DNA of 64,000 nt, from contig CACHEU010000001.1 in assembly GCA_902578935.1 (NCBI GenBank), forward strand, positions 248,001-312,000, in the 5' to 3' direction. Positions within the stretch are counted from its first letter, which is position 1; every line of letters begins with the position of its first letter. Source of the DNA: an uncultured Pelagibacteraceae bacterium (lineage in GTDB: Bacteria > Pseudomonadota > Alphaproteobacteria > Pelagibacterales > Pelagibacteraceae). The translations under genes and the position numbers were made by a program. Under the pieces are notes generated by a model. The model had not been told where the DNA came from. It saw only the letters and a list, made by a program, of their open reading frames with translations, and searched no databases. Positions 8,403-17,462 of the stretch are shown here, piece by piece.

Positions 8403-9467
8403 TTAAAAACCTAAAGAAAAAATTTTACCTTTTTTTTGGGCAAATATTACTTTAAAACGTTCTCCCATTTCTTTAGGATCTATTAACCTTTTTAATCTAT
8501 AAAACATATTTGCTTTTTCTTTAAATGTCATTTTTTTCGATAAAATATCTGCCCTTTCTAAAATGCCAACTTTTTTTAAGAATTCACTCTGAGTTGTTAT
8601 TTTTTTTACAGCGAGATTATTTTCGCTTAAACTTTTACTAAACAATTTAAAATTAATATGTGATGTAATATCTGAATGACCAGGTTTGAAAAAAATATCC
8701 AAATAATTGTGTTTTTTTACTGCTTGTAAAGTATTTTGATTTTTTTTTAAAGTATAGCCATAATCAATAGTTAAAAGCCCACCGTCAAATTTATTAATTT
8801 TTTTTGATATTTGCTTAAGAAATTTTAACGCTTCAAGCGGATATTCTACAGTGTCACCAACAGAAATTAAATTTAAGTCTTTTATACATTTTATTAAATT
8901 ATTATTTGCTTTTTTATGTAAAAATTTTATATTTTTTTCATTAGTTGTTAAAGCCACATATTTTTCAAAGAAATTATTTTTCTTTTTGTATATTTGTTTA
9001 ATTGGCAAAGCATCAAAAAATTCATTTCCAAAAAAAATTACTGGTCCATAATTTATTTCTTCTATTTTTTTTATCCATTTAACTTTTTTACTATTAATTT
9101 TTATTTTTTGAATTTTTTTTAGTTTATTGCTTATTTCAAATAGATTTATTTCTAACGAGTTATAAAATTCCTTAAATTTTTTAAATGTTTTTATTAAATC
9201 TTTGCACAAGGTTCCATCTCCTGGCCCCAACTCAACTAACAAAATTTTATTTGGCTTTCCTAAATGTTCCCAAAAAGCGACACACCATACAGCTATCATT
9301 TCACTAAAAAGATTTGAGATTAAAGGAGCAGTAATAAAGTCACCTTTTTTTCCAAAAGGATTTTTTTTCATATAATAGCCAAACTTTTTATCGTAAAGAG
9401 CGATATTAATAAATCGATCTAGAGGTATAGATTTTTTTTCTCTTAATGTATTAATTATTTTGTTCAT
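8403..9467 (-). CDS. SAM-dependent methyltransferase, MidA/NDUFAF7 family (DUF185)
   Basis: 354 aa. The N-terminus RFINIALYDKKFGYYMKKNP, GDFITAPLISNLFSEM and the SAM-binding VELGPGDGTL (about residue 80) are family signatures, and LLTIDYGY (about 225) matches the later conserved block. Mitochondrial NDUFAF7/MidA dimethylates an Arg of a complex I subunit; bacterial members sit next to lgt and pgeF, and their substrate is not established. It overlaps lgt by 17 bp, so it is cotranscribed. Confidence 0.9.
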   Translation of the reverse strand: MNKIINTLREKKSIPLDRFINIALYDKKFGYYMKKNPFGKKGDFITAPLISNLFSEMIAVWCVAFWEHLGKPNKILLVELGPGDGTLCKDLIKTFKKFKEFYNSLEINLFEISNKLKKIQKIKINSKKVKWIKKIEEINYGPVIFFGNEFFDALPIKQIYKKKNNFFEKYVALTTNEKNIKFLHKKANNNLIKCIKDLNLISVGDTVEYPLEALKFLKQISKKINKFDGGLLTIDYGYTLKKNQNTLQAVKKHNYLDIFFKPGHSDITSHINFKLFSKSLSENNLAVKKITTQSEFLKKVGILERADILSKKMTFKEKANMFYRLKRLIDPKEMGERFKVIFAQKKGKIFSLGF

Positions 9468-10251
9468 TGCTTTTTATATAAAATATTATACAGCAACCTG
9501 ATAAAAAAGTTAAAATACTTAACATTATACCCATTGAAAAATAATTAAAAAAGTAACCGAGATGTACATCCGGTTCTCTAAAATTTTCACCAATAATTCT
9601 TGCAATCGAATAAAAGATAAGGAAAAGACCAGAAATGTATCCTGGTTTTAATAACAACTTTTTCTTAATAGCTAAAAAATTTATAATTAAAAAAAGAACC
9701 GCCCCCTCTAAAACAGCTTCATAAATTTGAGAAGGGTGTCTAGCAAAATTACCTCCTTCAGGAAAAATTATAGCCCAAGGAAGATTAGAAACTTTTCCAA
9801 AAAGCTCCCCATTAATAAAGTTTGCGACTCGTCCCAAAAAAATACCTATTGGAGCTACACAGCTAATAATATCAGCAAAATAATAAAAATTTATTCCTTT
9901 GATTTTAGAAAAAATAATAGTAGCAATTATGACTCCCAACAAGCCACCGTGGAAAGACATTCCGCCATTCCACAATTTAAAAATTTCCGATATATTTTCT
10001 AAATAGAATATGGGATCATAAAAAATTACATATCCAAGTCTACCACCAAGAACTACACCGATGATAATATATCCTATTAAGTCGTCAAAATTTTTTGAAT
10101 AATCATTTTGATTTTTGTTTAAAATTTCTCTTCCAATAATTACTTTACCGTACATCCATCCAGCCAAAATTCCAAAAATGTATGCTAGGGAATACCACCG
10201 AATTTGTAAGATTCCAAAATCAATTAAAACTGGATCAAAGTCGTGTATCAT
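9451..10251 (-). CDS. lgt: Prolipoprotein diacylglyceryl transferase
   Basis: 266 aa inner-membrane enzyme with about seven hydrophobic segments. It transfers diacylglyceryl from phosphatidylglycerol to the lipobox Cys of prolipoproteins, the first step of lipoprotein maturation. Signature residues are GGRLGYVIFYDP, GGMSFHGGLLG, GRVANFINGELFGK and HPSQIYEA. It heads the operon lgt-methyltransferase-pgeF and is divergent from ubiK with 60 bp between them. bamD at 55.6 kb encodes a likely substrate. Confidence 0.97.
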   Translation of the reverse strand: MIHDFDPVLIDFGILQIRWYSLAYIFGILAGWMYGKVIIGREILNKNQNDYSKNFDDLIGYIIIGVVLGGRLGYVIFYDPIFYLENISEIFKLWNGGMSFHGGLLGVIIATIIFSKIKGINFYYFADIISCVAPIGIFLGRVANFINGELFGKVSNLPWAIIFPEGGNFARHPSQIYEAVLEGAVLFLIINFLAIKKKLLLKPGYISGLFLIFYSIARIIGENFREPDVHLGYFFNYFSMGIMLSILTFLSGCCIIFYIKSNEQNN

Positions 10252-10311
10252 AATTTCTTTGTTAAATTTATCACAATTGAATTTAAATTACTTATAATTT
10301 AAACTAAATTG

Positions 10312-10557
10312 ATGAATAATTCTGAAAAAATTCTTAAAATGTTATCGGGTTTTATTGAGGCAGGAATATTGACCTCCAACGATTTAAAAAAGGAAATTTT
10401 AACATCTTTGAAGTTTAAAAAAGAAGATTTAGTAAATAAATTGGATTTAGTTAAAAGAGAGGAGCTTCTTGTATTGAAGAAAATAATTGAGAAACAGCAA
10501 AAAGACATTAATAGTCTAAAAAGAAATAAAAAAACTAGAGGGGCAAAGAAATCTTAA
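10312..10557 (+). CDS. ubiK: UbiK/YqiC-like accessory factor (BMFP domain)
   Basis: 81 aa from the ATG at 10312 (a TTG one codon upstream is possible). The pattern is an N-terminal amphipathic helix (KILKMLSGFIEAGI), then a coiled-coil segment LVKREELLVLKKIIEKQQKD and a basic tail, which fits the BMFP/UbiK family. UbiK assists aerobic ubiquinone biosynthesis by organising the Ubi complex. Because the protein is short and low in unique motifs the call is moderate. Its last 23 bp overlap the histidine kinase gene tail to tail. Confidence 0.7.
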   Translation: MNNSEKILKMLSGFIEAGILTSNDLKKEILTSLKFKKEDLVNKLDLVKREELLVLKKIIEKQQKDINSLKRNKKTRGAKKS

Positions 10558-11854
10558 CCAGCAATCCTTTGCGATTACTTTCAGACAGAGTAATGTTACC
10601 GCCGTGTGACCTCACGATATCTTGAGAAATAGACAGACCCAACCCAACCCCTGATTTGTTGAGTCCTCTACTTTTATCAACTCTGTAAAATGGTTTAAAA
10701 ACATTTTCATACTCATCTTTTGGTATTCCTGGTCCATCATCTTCAATTATAATAATTGCTGAGTTAATAGATTTTCTTAGTTCCACAAAAACTTTATTCC
10801 CATAAGAAAATCCATTTTCAATAATATTTGAAATACATCTTTTTATTAAGTTTTTTCTTCCCTGTATTGTAATATTTTCATCTCCCTTAAATTCATATTT
10901 ATTGGGGTCAAAATTTTTCAGTATATCAACCAAAATATTTTTTATATCAACATCGACATAATCTTCCTCTGACTGTGATTTTGTGTACTGTAAATAGTCA
11001 TTTAACATCTTCTCCATTTCATCTATGTCCGAAGCCATTTTTTTAGCGGTATCTTTTTTATCCATCATAGCCAATTGAAGTTTTAATCTTGTAAGGGGAG
11101 TTCTTAAATCATGGCTAATGCCAGACAACATTTCTGATCTTTGATTTAAATGTTTATTTATTCTTTTCATCATTCTATCAAACTCAAGAGTTGCTTTTCT
11201 AATTTCAGATGCACCAGATGGCCTCAGATCATCGACACGCTCACCTCTACCAAATCTTTCTGCAGCCTTAGACAGTTTTACTATTGGTCTTGTTTGATTT
11301 CTAAGAAATAAAATAGCTATTAATATTAAGATTATAGATGGTAACGTTATCCACAAAACAAATATTCTTACAGAAGATGGGGCAATTTTGCTTTTTGGAA
11401 AAAAAATTTGAATAATTTCTTTGTCACTCTTAATTCTCAAGTCGACTAGCTCGATATATGTTACCGTATCAAACCAGTAATCGTTACCGAAAACAGGTTT
11501 CATTTCTCTTCTTAGAGATCTATCCATTGGACTAAAACGTCTGTCCGATTTAGTTGAGGGAAGTTTTTCTCCTTTATTAATATTAATTACAAAATCAAAA
11601 TTTTTTTTGTATAAACTAGTTAAGAATTGAACATTTTTTGTTTCTTCAGATTTGTATGCGTCAAGCAGGGTTTTTACCTCACTAACCAAGGATTTTGTCA
11701 TTCCTTTATTTGCTTTTATCCATATACTGTCAAAAAATACCACACTGATTGTTAATTGAAGAATAATAATTGGTGCAGCTACGATAATTAAAGCTCTATA
11801 AAATAATCTTTTTGGTAAAAATTTTTTTAGGAAACTATTTAATCCATAAGACAT
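10535..11854 (-). CDS. EnvZ-type sensor histidine kinase
   Basis: 439 aa. TM1 about 20-42, a periplasmic sensor of about 120 residues, TM2 about 162-184, HAMP linker, then HisKA with H248 in SGISHDLRTPLTRLK, N-box (SNIIENGFSYG), G1 DDGPGIP and G2 GVGLGLS. It autophosphorylates on H248 and passes the phosphate to the regulator encoded just upstream; the two ORFs overlap by 20 bp. The family is that of EnvZ/PetR-partner kinases. The stimulus is unknown. Confidence 0.93.
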   Translation of the reverse strand: MSYGLNSFLKKFLPKRLFYRALIIVAAPIIILQLTISVVFFDSIWIKANKGMTKSLVSEVKTLLDAYKSEETKNVQFLTSLYKKNFDFVININKGEKLPSTKSDRRFSPMDRSLRREMKPVFGNDYWFDTVTYIELVDLRIKSDKEIIQIFFPKSKIAPSSVRIFVLWITLPSIILILIAILFLRNQTRPIVKLSKAAERFGRGERVDDLRPSGASEIRKATLEFDRMMKRINKHLNQRSEMLSGISHDLRTPLTRLKLQLAMMDKKDTAKKMASDIDEMEKMLNDYLQYTKSQSEEDYVDVDIKNILVDILKNFDPNKYEFKGDENITIQGRKNLIKRCISNIIENGFSYGNKVFVELRKSINSAIIIIEDDGPGIPKDEYENVFKPFYRVDKSRGLNKSGVGLGLSISQDIVRSHGGNITLSESNRKGLLVKISLPL

Positions 11855-12512
11855 AGCCCGACCCCCTTATGGTTTGTAAAAACTTAGGATTTTTTGGATT
11901 TGACTCAATTTTTTTTCTCAATCTTGTAATCATTACATCGATTGATCTTTCCTTTGATATCCGAGATATTTTTCCGATTTCAGAACGAGAAAATATTTTA
12001 CCTGGAGAAGCGAGCATTTTTAAAAGAACTTTTTTCTCGGTGGAATTAATTTTTTGAACTTTTTCATTCAGCTTAATTGTCATTTTATTTAAATTTAATT
12101 CAGCATTACCAATTTTGCTAGATGCCAAAATATCTGGAGCAATACTTTTTTTTATAATATTTTTTATTCTTAGCAAAAGTTCTTGTGGTTCGAAAGGTTT
12201 TCCAAGATAGTCATCCGCCCCCAATCCAAGACCATGTATTCTATGTTCAACTTCCCCTTTGGCCGTTAGTAATATTATAGGAATGTTTTTTGATTCCTTA
12301 ATTTCCTTTGTTAGGTCGTATCCGTCTTGTCCAGGCATCATCACATCTAAAATCATTAAATTAAAATTAAAAATATCTATTTTTGATTTGGCCTCTTCTG
12401 CGTCGGCAGCGGTGGATACAATAAAACCATTTTCATTTAAAAATTGTTTTATAAGATCTCTTATCTTATTATCATCATCAACAACTAAGACGTGAAATTT
12501 ATTTTCTTCCAT
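11835..12512 (-). CDS. OmpR/PetR-type response regulator
   Basis: 225 aa. The receiver domain has the acidic pocket D13-D14, phosphoacceptor D56 in LMILDVMMPG, T83 and K105. The C-terminal winged helix (about 130-225) ends RTIRGSGYVLWIK, typical of the OmpR family. It overlaps both neighbours: 14 bp with the MarR gene upstream and 20 bp with the kinase downstream, so all three form one operon. A MarR/OmpR pair of this type was named PetP/PetR in Rhodobacter capsulatus, where it is tied to petABC expression; that link is only suggestive here. Confidence 0.93.
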   Translation of the reverse strand: MEENKFHVLVVDDDNKIRDLIKQFLNENGFIVSTAADAEEAKSKIDIFNFNLMILDVMMPGQDGYDLTKEIKESKNIPIILLTAKGEVEHRIHGLGLGADDYLGKPFEPQELLLRIKNIIKKSIAPDILASSKIGNAELNLNKMTIKLNEKVQKINSTEKKVLLKMLASPGKIFSRSEIGKISRISKERSIDVMITRLRKKIESNPKNPKFLQTIRGSGYVLWIK

Positions 12513-12942
12513 TTATTATTTTTTTCAAAACCTCTTTAAATTGTAAAACCGAATCTGAGTCAGAATTTTTTAAAGCATTAAAAATACGTTTTTTTTGTGA
12601 TTCAAAAACTTCTTTATAAAATTTTTCACCAAATCGATCCAAGTATAACAATTTTTTTCTGGAGTCATTTTGATCTCTAATTTGCTTAATAATTTTAGAT
12701 TTTTTTAAATCTCTCAAAACTCTGTTTAAGCTCTGTTTAGTAATTTTTAATTTTAATAACAATTCATTTACACTAACTCCCTGGTTTCTTTCAATTAAGT
12801 GAAGCGTTCTATAGTGAGCCGCACCTAGAGAATTCTTTTTTAAGATTTCCTTTGGATCTGAGAATGTTTCTCTGTAAGCATAAAGTAGCAATTGTATGCA
12901 ATCTTTTATCTGTTCGTCTTTTAGGTAAAGTAAATCTTTCAT
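12499..12942 (-). CDS. MarR-family transcriptional regulator (PetP-like)
   Basis: 147 aa. The central winged helix-turn-helix is visible as ERNQGVSVNELLLKLKITKQ and SLNRVLRDLKKSKIIKQ, followed by the wing RDQNDSRKKLLYLD and the C-terminal dimerisation helices. It is the first gene of the operon with the OmpR-type regulator and kinase. It is divergent from ilvE across a 77-bp spacer that contains a TTGA-N9-TCAA dyad, a plausible binding site for the protein itself. Orthology to PetP is inferred from gene order. Confidence 0.88.
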   Translation of the reverse strand: MKDLLYLKDEQIKDCIQLLLYAYRETFSDPKEILKKNSLGAAHYRTLHLIERNQGVSVNELLLKLKITKQSLNRVLRDLKKSKIIKQIRDQNDSRKKLLYLDRFGEKFYKEVFESQKKRIFNALKNSDSDSVLQFKEVLKKIINGRK

Positions 12943-12958
12943 TTTTTGGTCAGATATA

Positions 12959-12985
12959 TTGACTTATTTTATCAACAATTATACT
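12959..12985 (+). promoter_or_regulatory. Candidate ilvE promoter with overlapping MarR-type operator
   Basis: In the spacer between the MarR gene and ilvE, TTGACT (12959-12964) is a good -35. TATACT (12980-12985, spacing 15) or TACTTT (12982-12987, spacing 17) could be the -10. The 17-bp imperfect dyad TTGACTTATTTTATCAA (12959-12975) overlaps the -35; half-sites TTGACTTA and TTGATAAA agree at 6 of 8 positions, the style of MarR operators. This is inference from sequence pattern only. Confidence 0.4.
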
Positions 12986-13019
12986 TTTTTGTTACAAAAA
13001 AATTATTTATTTTAATTAA

Positions 13020-13907
13020 ATGGAAACAATTCCTTACGACAAAAGATCGGGAAAAATTTGGTTCAATGGAGAGTTGGTTGAATGGAAAGATGCAAGAGTT
13101 CATCTTTTAAGCCATGGATTACACTATGCCAGCTGTGTTTTTGAAGGTGAACGTGTATACGATGGAGAAATTTTTAAGCTAGAGGAACATACAGACAGAC
13201 TTTTCCATTCTGCAAAAAGGATGGGTATAGTTATGACTTACGGACCAAGTGATATAAATAAAGCTTGCAAGGAAATTATTGCCGTTCAGAAAGTTAAAAA
13301 TGGTTATGTAAGACCTATTGTATGGAGAGGAAGTGAGATGATGGCCATTTCTGCTCAGAAAAATAAAATACATGTTGCTATCGCTTCTTGGGAATGGGGA
13401 TCTTATTTTGACCCAAAGCTTAAACTAAAGGGAATTAAGTTAAATATTTCTTCTTGGCGAAGACCATCGCCAAACTCAGTTCCTTGGGATACCAAGGCAG
13501 CAGGCCTTTATATGATCTGCACACTTTCAAAACACGAGGCTGAAAGCAAAGGATACGAAGATTCTTTAATGTTAGATCATGAGGGAAATATTGCTGAGGC
13601 AACAGGGGCAAATATTTTTTTTAAAGATAAAACAGGATCTTTGCATACTCCAACTCCAGATTCTTTTTTAGACGGGATTACTAGAAGATGTGTTATTGGT
13701 ATAGCCAAGTCAAAGAAAATAAAGGTGATAGAAAGAAAAATTAAACCAGAAGAGATGTCCAATTTTGTTGGTTGTTTTTTAACTGGTACAGCAGCCGAAA
13801 TTACACCTGTTTCACAAATAGATAAATTTAATTTTAAGGTTTGCGATCTTATAAAAGATTTGTCCGAAAGTTATCAAAAGCTTGTGAGAAAAAGGGCTGC
13901 GGCTTAG
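13020..13907 (+). CDS. ilvE: Branched-chain amino acid aminotransferase
   Basis: 295 aa class IV PLP aminotransferase. Visible features are GKIWFNGELVEWKDARVHLLSHGLHYA at the start (read in two parts, the second being HLLSHGLHYASCVFEGER), the PLP lysine in WDTKAAGLYM, and EATGANIFF with FLDGITRR. It transfers amino groups between Ile/Leu/Val and 2-oxoglutarate, the last step in branched-chain synthesis. It is divergent from the MarR/OmpR/kinase operon, an alphaproteobacterial neighbourhood seen elsewhere. Its TAG stop overlaps the converging methyltransferase stop by 4 bp. Confidence 0.95.
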   Translation: METIPYDKRSGKIWFNGELVEWKDARVHLLSHGLHYASCVFEGERVYDGEIFKLEEHTDRLFHSAKRMGIVMTYGPSDINKACKEIIAVQKVKNGYVRPIVWRGSEMMAISAQKNKIHVAIASWEWGSYFDPKLKLKGIKLNISSWRRPSPNSVPWDTKAAGLYMICTLSKHEAESKGYEDSLMLDHEGNIAEATGANIFFKDKTGSLHTPTPDSFLDGITRRCVIGIAKSKKIKVIERKIKPEEMSNFVGCFLTGTAAEITPVSQIDKFNFKVCDLIKDLSESYQKLVRKRAAA

Positions 13908-14647
13908 ATTTTTTCACCCTTAATTAAAATAGACCAAGCAAGAAACTTAAAATACTTTATCTTTAAAATCATTTCATCGATAGAGCTAATAATTTTAAAT
14001 AATCTAGAGTTTTCTGGAGATCTGTAGAAAGGAAAAAAAACTAGAGTTAAAAAACCATAATATTTTATCTCTACATTCTTAAATATACTGTTAATTAGTT
14101 TTATATCATCAGATTTAAACGGGTGTTCGTCAGGAGATCTGGCACTTGGTGTAAATTTTCTATAAATATTTATTAAAGGATTTGTTCCAAGCGGTTCCAC
14201 AAAAATTATTGTTCCATCTTTTTTAAGAACTCTGTTTATTTCATTTAAAGATTTTTTCAAATCCAAATGATGAAGTATTCCCGATCCATAAACAATATCA
14301 AAAGAATTTGAATCCAAACTTAAGTTTTCACAATTATCAACTTTGAAATCTATATTTTTACTTTTCTCTTCTGATTTTTTTTTGGCTTTTTTTATTGCTT
14401 CTTCAGATATATCAACTGCAACAATTTTTTTAGGTCCGAACGTACTTACTTCTTGGGCAAAATTTCCAATACCGCATCCATAATCTAAAACTTGGACTGA
14501 TTTTGTTTTCACTTTTAAAAGGTTTCTAAAATCTTCATTCAAACTATAAAGCGCTCTATAAAATTTATTTTGAGATCTTTCCTGACCCGAAGAATGCAAT
14601 TCATCGTGAAATTTTCTTTCTCTAATGTTTGTTTCAGATAAAGACAT
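13904..14647 (-). CDS. Class I SAM-dependent methyltransferase (Methyltransf_11-like)
   Basis: 247 aa. A Rossmann methyltransferase core is visible: motif I VLDYGCGIGNFAQEV (about 50-64), the acidic end of beta-2 in IVAVDISEEAI, motif II/III NIDFKVDNCENLSL and SFDIVYGSGILHHLDL, then LKKDGTIIFVEPLG. The C-terminal third is hydrophobic and basic and resembles small-molecule or lipid-linked methyltransferases, but no substrate can be assigned. It is 3 bp after pgsA, so it probably shares that operon. Confidence 0.8.
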   Translation of the reverse strand: MSLSETNIRERKFHDELHSSGQERSQNKFYRALYSLNEDFRNLLKVKTKSVQVLDYGCGIGNFAQEVSTFGPKKIVAVDISEEAIKKAKKKSEEKSKNIDFKVDNCENLSLDSNSFDIVYGSGILHHLDLKKSLNEINRVLKKDGTIIFVEPLGTNPLINIYRKFTPSARSPDEHPFKSDDIKLINSIFKNVEIKYYGFLTLVFFPFYRSPENSRLFKIISSIDEMILKIKYFKFLAWSILIKGEKI

Positions 14648-14650
14648 AAT

Positions 14651-15229
14651 CTAATCTTTTGTGTCGTCGTCCATTACAGTCATTATACCTTTGGCCAAAT
14701 AATCATATGCTGTATACAAAGTTAAAAATGCGGACAACCACAACAAAATTATACCAATTGTTTGTGCGTTGTAATCTTGAAAATTAATAAGTTTATTACC
14801 CGTTTCTCCAGTTAACAATATAGCTATAGAGAACATTTGAACAAAAGTTTTAAATTTTGCTAAACTAGACACGGGCATATGTACCGCTTTTTTAGCCAAA
14901 AATTCTCTAAGGCCTGAAATTAGTATTTCTCTGGTTAAAATAATTATTGCAGCGATTACCTCATAGTTTTTTATAATTCCGTTCATCACCAACAATATTA
15001 GTGCTGCACAAACTAAAATTTTATCAGCAATTGGATCTAAAAGTTCACCAAGTTTAGACTCCTCTTTGTAAAGTCTTGCCAATAATCCATCCAAATAATC
15101 TGTGAAGCTTGCTAAAACAAAAAGAAAAAACGGAACTAAATCACCCACTACTCCCGGTATATAAAAAGATAATACAAAAATTGGGACAATAATAATACGA
15201 CCGATTGTTAAAATATTAGGTATTTTCAT
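14651..15229 (-). CDS. pgsA: CDP-diacylglycerol-glycerol-3-phosphate 3-phosphatidyltransferase
   Basis: 192 aa, multi-helix inner-membrane protein. It carries the CDP-alcohol phosphotransferase signature DYLDGLLAR followed after eight residues by GELLDPIADK (D-x2-D-G-x2-A-R-x8-G-x3-D-x3-D). It makes phosphatidylglycerol phosphate, the precursor of phosphatidylglycerol and hence the diacylglyceryl donor for Lgt. It lies 2 bp downstream of uvrC; uvrC-pgsA is a widespread proteobacterial pairing. Confidence 0.95.
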   Translation of the reverse strand: MKIPNILTIGRIIIVPIFVLSFYIPGVVGDLVPFFLFVLASFTDYLDGLLARLYKEESKLGELLDPIADKILVCAALILLVMNGIIKNYEVIAAIIILTREILISGLREFLAKKAVHMPVSSLAKFKTFVQMFSIAILLTGETGNKLINFQDYNAQTIGIILLWLSAFLTLYTAYDYLAKGIMTVMDDDTKD

Positions 15230-15231
15230 AA

Positions 15232-17067
15232 TTATTTTTCATGAAAAAAATCATGTATTTTTTTTGCAACTTTATATTCAATTCCATCGACAGATTTTAA
15301 ATCCTCAAAACTAGCTGACTCTACAGATTTTGCAGAACCAAAATGATTTAGCAAGGCTCTTTTTCTATTTCTTCCAATTCCAGAAATCTGATCCAGTAGG
15401 GATTTGCTTAGATTTTTTCTTCTTTTTGCTCTGTGAGTGCTTATTGCAAATCTGTGAGCTTCGTCTCTAAGTCTTTGAAGGAAAAAAAGTGCAGGGTCAT
15501 TTTTTTTAAATTTAATTGATTTACTATCATGAAAAAAAGTTTCATCACCCGCATTTCTATTTTTGCCTTTTGCAATTGCTATTATAGGAAGCTCATGTAG
15601 TCCTAGATCGTTTAAAGTTTCTCTGCTTACTGAATATTGACCTTTGCCACCGTCAACCAAAATTAAATCTGGCAAGGCTTTTGTAGAGCTTTCATCTTTA
15701 AGGGCTCTAGAAAATCTTCTTTTTAAAACTTCTTTCATCATACCGTAATCATCACCCTTAACTGAATCAGATTTAATATTAAATTTTCTATATCTTTTTT
15801 TTACAAATCCTTCTTTACCAAATGCAATTAAAGCTCCTACCGAGTCGCTACCTTGAATATGACTATTATCATAAACCTCAATAAGGTTAACATTGAACTT
15901 TAGATTAAATTTATCTGCTAGATTATCTATCAATTTAGAATTGCTTTCAGTTTCTAAAATTTTTTGAGTTAAAGTCTGTTTTGCATTTTTTTCAGCCATG
16001 TTAGAAACAATTTTTTCATCTTTGGTTTTAGCATCTTTAATAACTATTTCTTTTTTTTCTCTATCCGAGAAAGCTGTTTCTAATAATTTTTTATCTTCAA
16101 TTTCTTGATTTAGCAGCACAAGCTTTGGCACACTTTTATTTTCATAAAATTGTCCTAAAAAAGATGATAAAATTTTACTCTCTTTTTCGTCTGGATCATG
16201 TTTTGGAAAATAAGCTTGATTACCCCAGTTTTGTTTAGATCTAAAAAAGAAAACCTGTACGCAAGTTCTTCCAGACTCTTTAAATATTGAAATTACATCA
16301 GCCTCTATCAAATTTGTTTGGTTTATTTTTTGGGATGATTGAATTTGAGTAAGTGCCTTTATTCTATCTCTTAGTATTGCTGCCTTTTCATAATCTAAAT
16401 CATCGCTCGCTTTTTCCATCTCCTCTGAAAGATTTTTTTGTATTTTTTGGGATTTTCCCGAAATAAAATCCACTGCATTTTGAACTAAATTTTTATAATT
16501 ATTTTCTTCTATTTTACCTACGCATGGCGCAGAGCATCTTCTTATTTGATATAAAATACATGCTCTATCTCTATTTCTAAAAACAGTATCGTCACAAACT
16601 CTTAATAAAAAAATTTTTTGTAAAATTTTGATTGTCCAATTTGCCGATCCTACAGATGCAAATGGACCAAAATAATAGCCATTTCTACTTTTTTTTCCTC
16701 TCAATTTAGTTAGTTGTGGCCATTTATCTTTTTCCCCAATAAAAATATAAGGAAAAGACTTATCGTCTCTCAATAATATATTAAACCTAGGTTTATGTTT
16801 CTTTATTAGATTGGCCTCTAGTAGCAGAGCCTCGCTTTCATTGGACGTTGTTGTAGTTTCCAACTTTCTTGTGAGCGACAACATTCTTTCAGTTCTAATG
16901 GGCAGGTTGCTGTCAGCAACATAACTTTTTAAACGATTTGGAATATTTCTAGCTTTTCCCACATAAAGGATTTCATTTTTCTCACCCAACATTTTATAGA
17001 CCCCGGGGCTTTTTGTGAGGTTGGGGATTTTTTGTCTTATAATTTCTTTTCCTTTTTGAAGATTCAT
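15232..17067 (-). CDS. uvrC: UvrABC system protein C (excinuclease subunit)
   Basis: 611 aa. N-terminal GIY-YIG nuclease ([20 protein letters not shown], about 20-40), central UVR motif ([20 protein letters not shown], about 212-231) that contacts UvrB, the RNase H-like nuclease domain ([30 protein letters not shown]), and a C-terminal helix-hairpin-helix ([17 protein letters not shown]). It makes both incisions in nucleotide excision repair. Its ATG overlaps the folB stop by one base. uvrB lies two genes upstream in the same run. Confidence 0.97.
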   Translation of the reverse strand: MNLQKGKEIIRQKIPNLTKSPGVYKMLGEKNEILYVGKARNIPNRLKSYVADSNLPIRTERMLSLTRKLETTTTSNESEALLLEANLIKKHKPRFNILLRDDKSFPYIFIGEKDKWPQLTKLRGKKSRNGYYFGPFASVGSANWTIKILQKIFLLRVCDDTVFRNRDRACILYQIRRCSAPCVGKIEENNYKNLVQNAVDFISGKSQKIQKNLSEEMEKASDDLDYEKAAILRDRIKALTQIQSSQKINQTNLIEADVISIFKESGRTCVQVFFFRSKQNWGNQAYFPKHDPDEKESKILSSFLGQFYENKSVPKLVLLNQEIEDKKLLETAFSDREKKEIVIKDAKTKDEKIVSNMAEKNAKQTLTQKILETESNSKLIDNLADKFNLKFNVNLIEVYDNSHIQGSDSVGALIAFGKEGFVKKRYRKFNIKSDSVKGDDYGMMKEVLKRRFSRALKDESSTKALPDLILVDGGKGQYSVSRETLNDLGLHELPIIAIAKGKNRNAGDETFFHDSKSIKFKKNDPALFFLQRLRDEAHRFAISTHRAKRRKNLSKSLLDQISGIGRNRKRALLNHFGSAKSVESASFEDLKSVDGIEYKVAKKIHDFFHEK

Positions 17068-17462
17068 TAAATTTTACTTTTTTCGATTTCTATACCAACT
17101 GAAGAAGTATTTTTGAAAACATCCAATTTTTCAATTCTTAATTTAACTTTTTTAACCCCCATGTTTTCAAAGAGTTTTAAAAAAATTTTTTCTGCTAGCG
17201 TTTCCAGCAGCAGATAATGTTTTTTATTTGTAATCTTTTTTATATTTTTAATAACATCTTCGTAATTAATAATGCTATTTAGATTATTATCGTCAGGAAC
17301 TAAACCGGGGTCAGTATTAATATCTAAGTTAAATTTTACCCTTTGTTTTTTTTTCTTTTCAAAATTATGAATTCCTACAGATATTTTTAAAACTAAATCT
17401 CTAACGAGTATCTTGCGTTTATAGTTAAAATGCTTTTTTTCTTTAAATTTAATTATTTTCAT
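17067..17462 (-). CDS. folB: Dihydroneopterin aldolase
   Basis: 131 aa. Family features are [19 protein letters not shown], then [16 protein letters not shown], the [10 protein letters not shown] segment with the pterin-binding Glu, and [14 protein letters not shown]. It cleaves 7,8-dihydroneopterin to 6-hydroxymethyl-dihydropterin in folate synthesis. It overlaps the SDR gene upstream by 4 bp; the SDR has pteridine-reductase-like features, so the pair looks like a pterin module inserted between uvrB and uvrC. Confidence 0.9.
   Translation of the reverse strand: MKIIKFKEKKHFNYKRKILVRDLVLKISVGIHNFEKKKKQRVKFNLDINTDPGLVPDDNNLNSIINYEDVIKNIKKITNKKHYLLLETLAEKIFLKLFENMGVKKVKLRIEKLDVFKNTSSVGIEIEKSKI

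Noticed and set aside
9727-10002. 91-codon plus-strand ORF opposite lgt
   Set aside because: Lies wholly antisense to conserved lgt motifs and shows no protein-like features.
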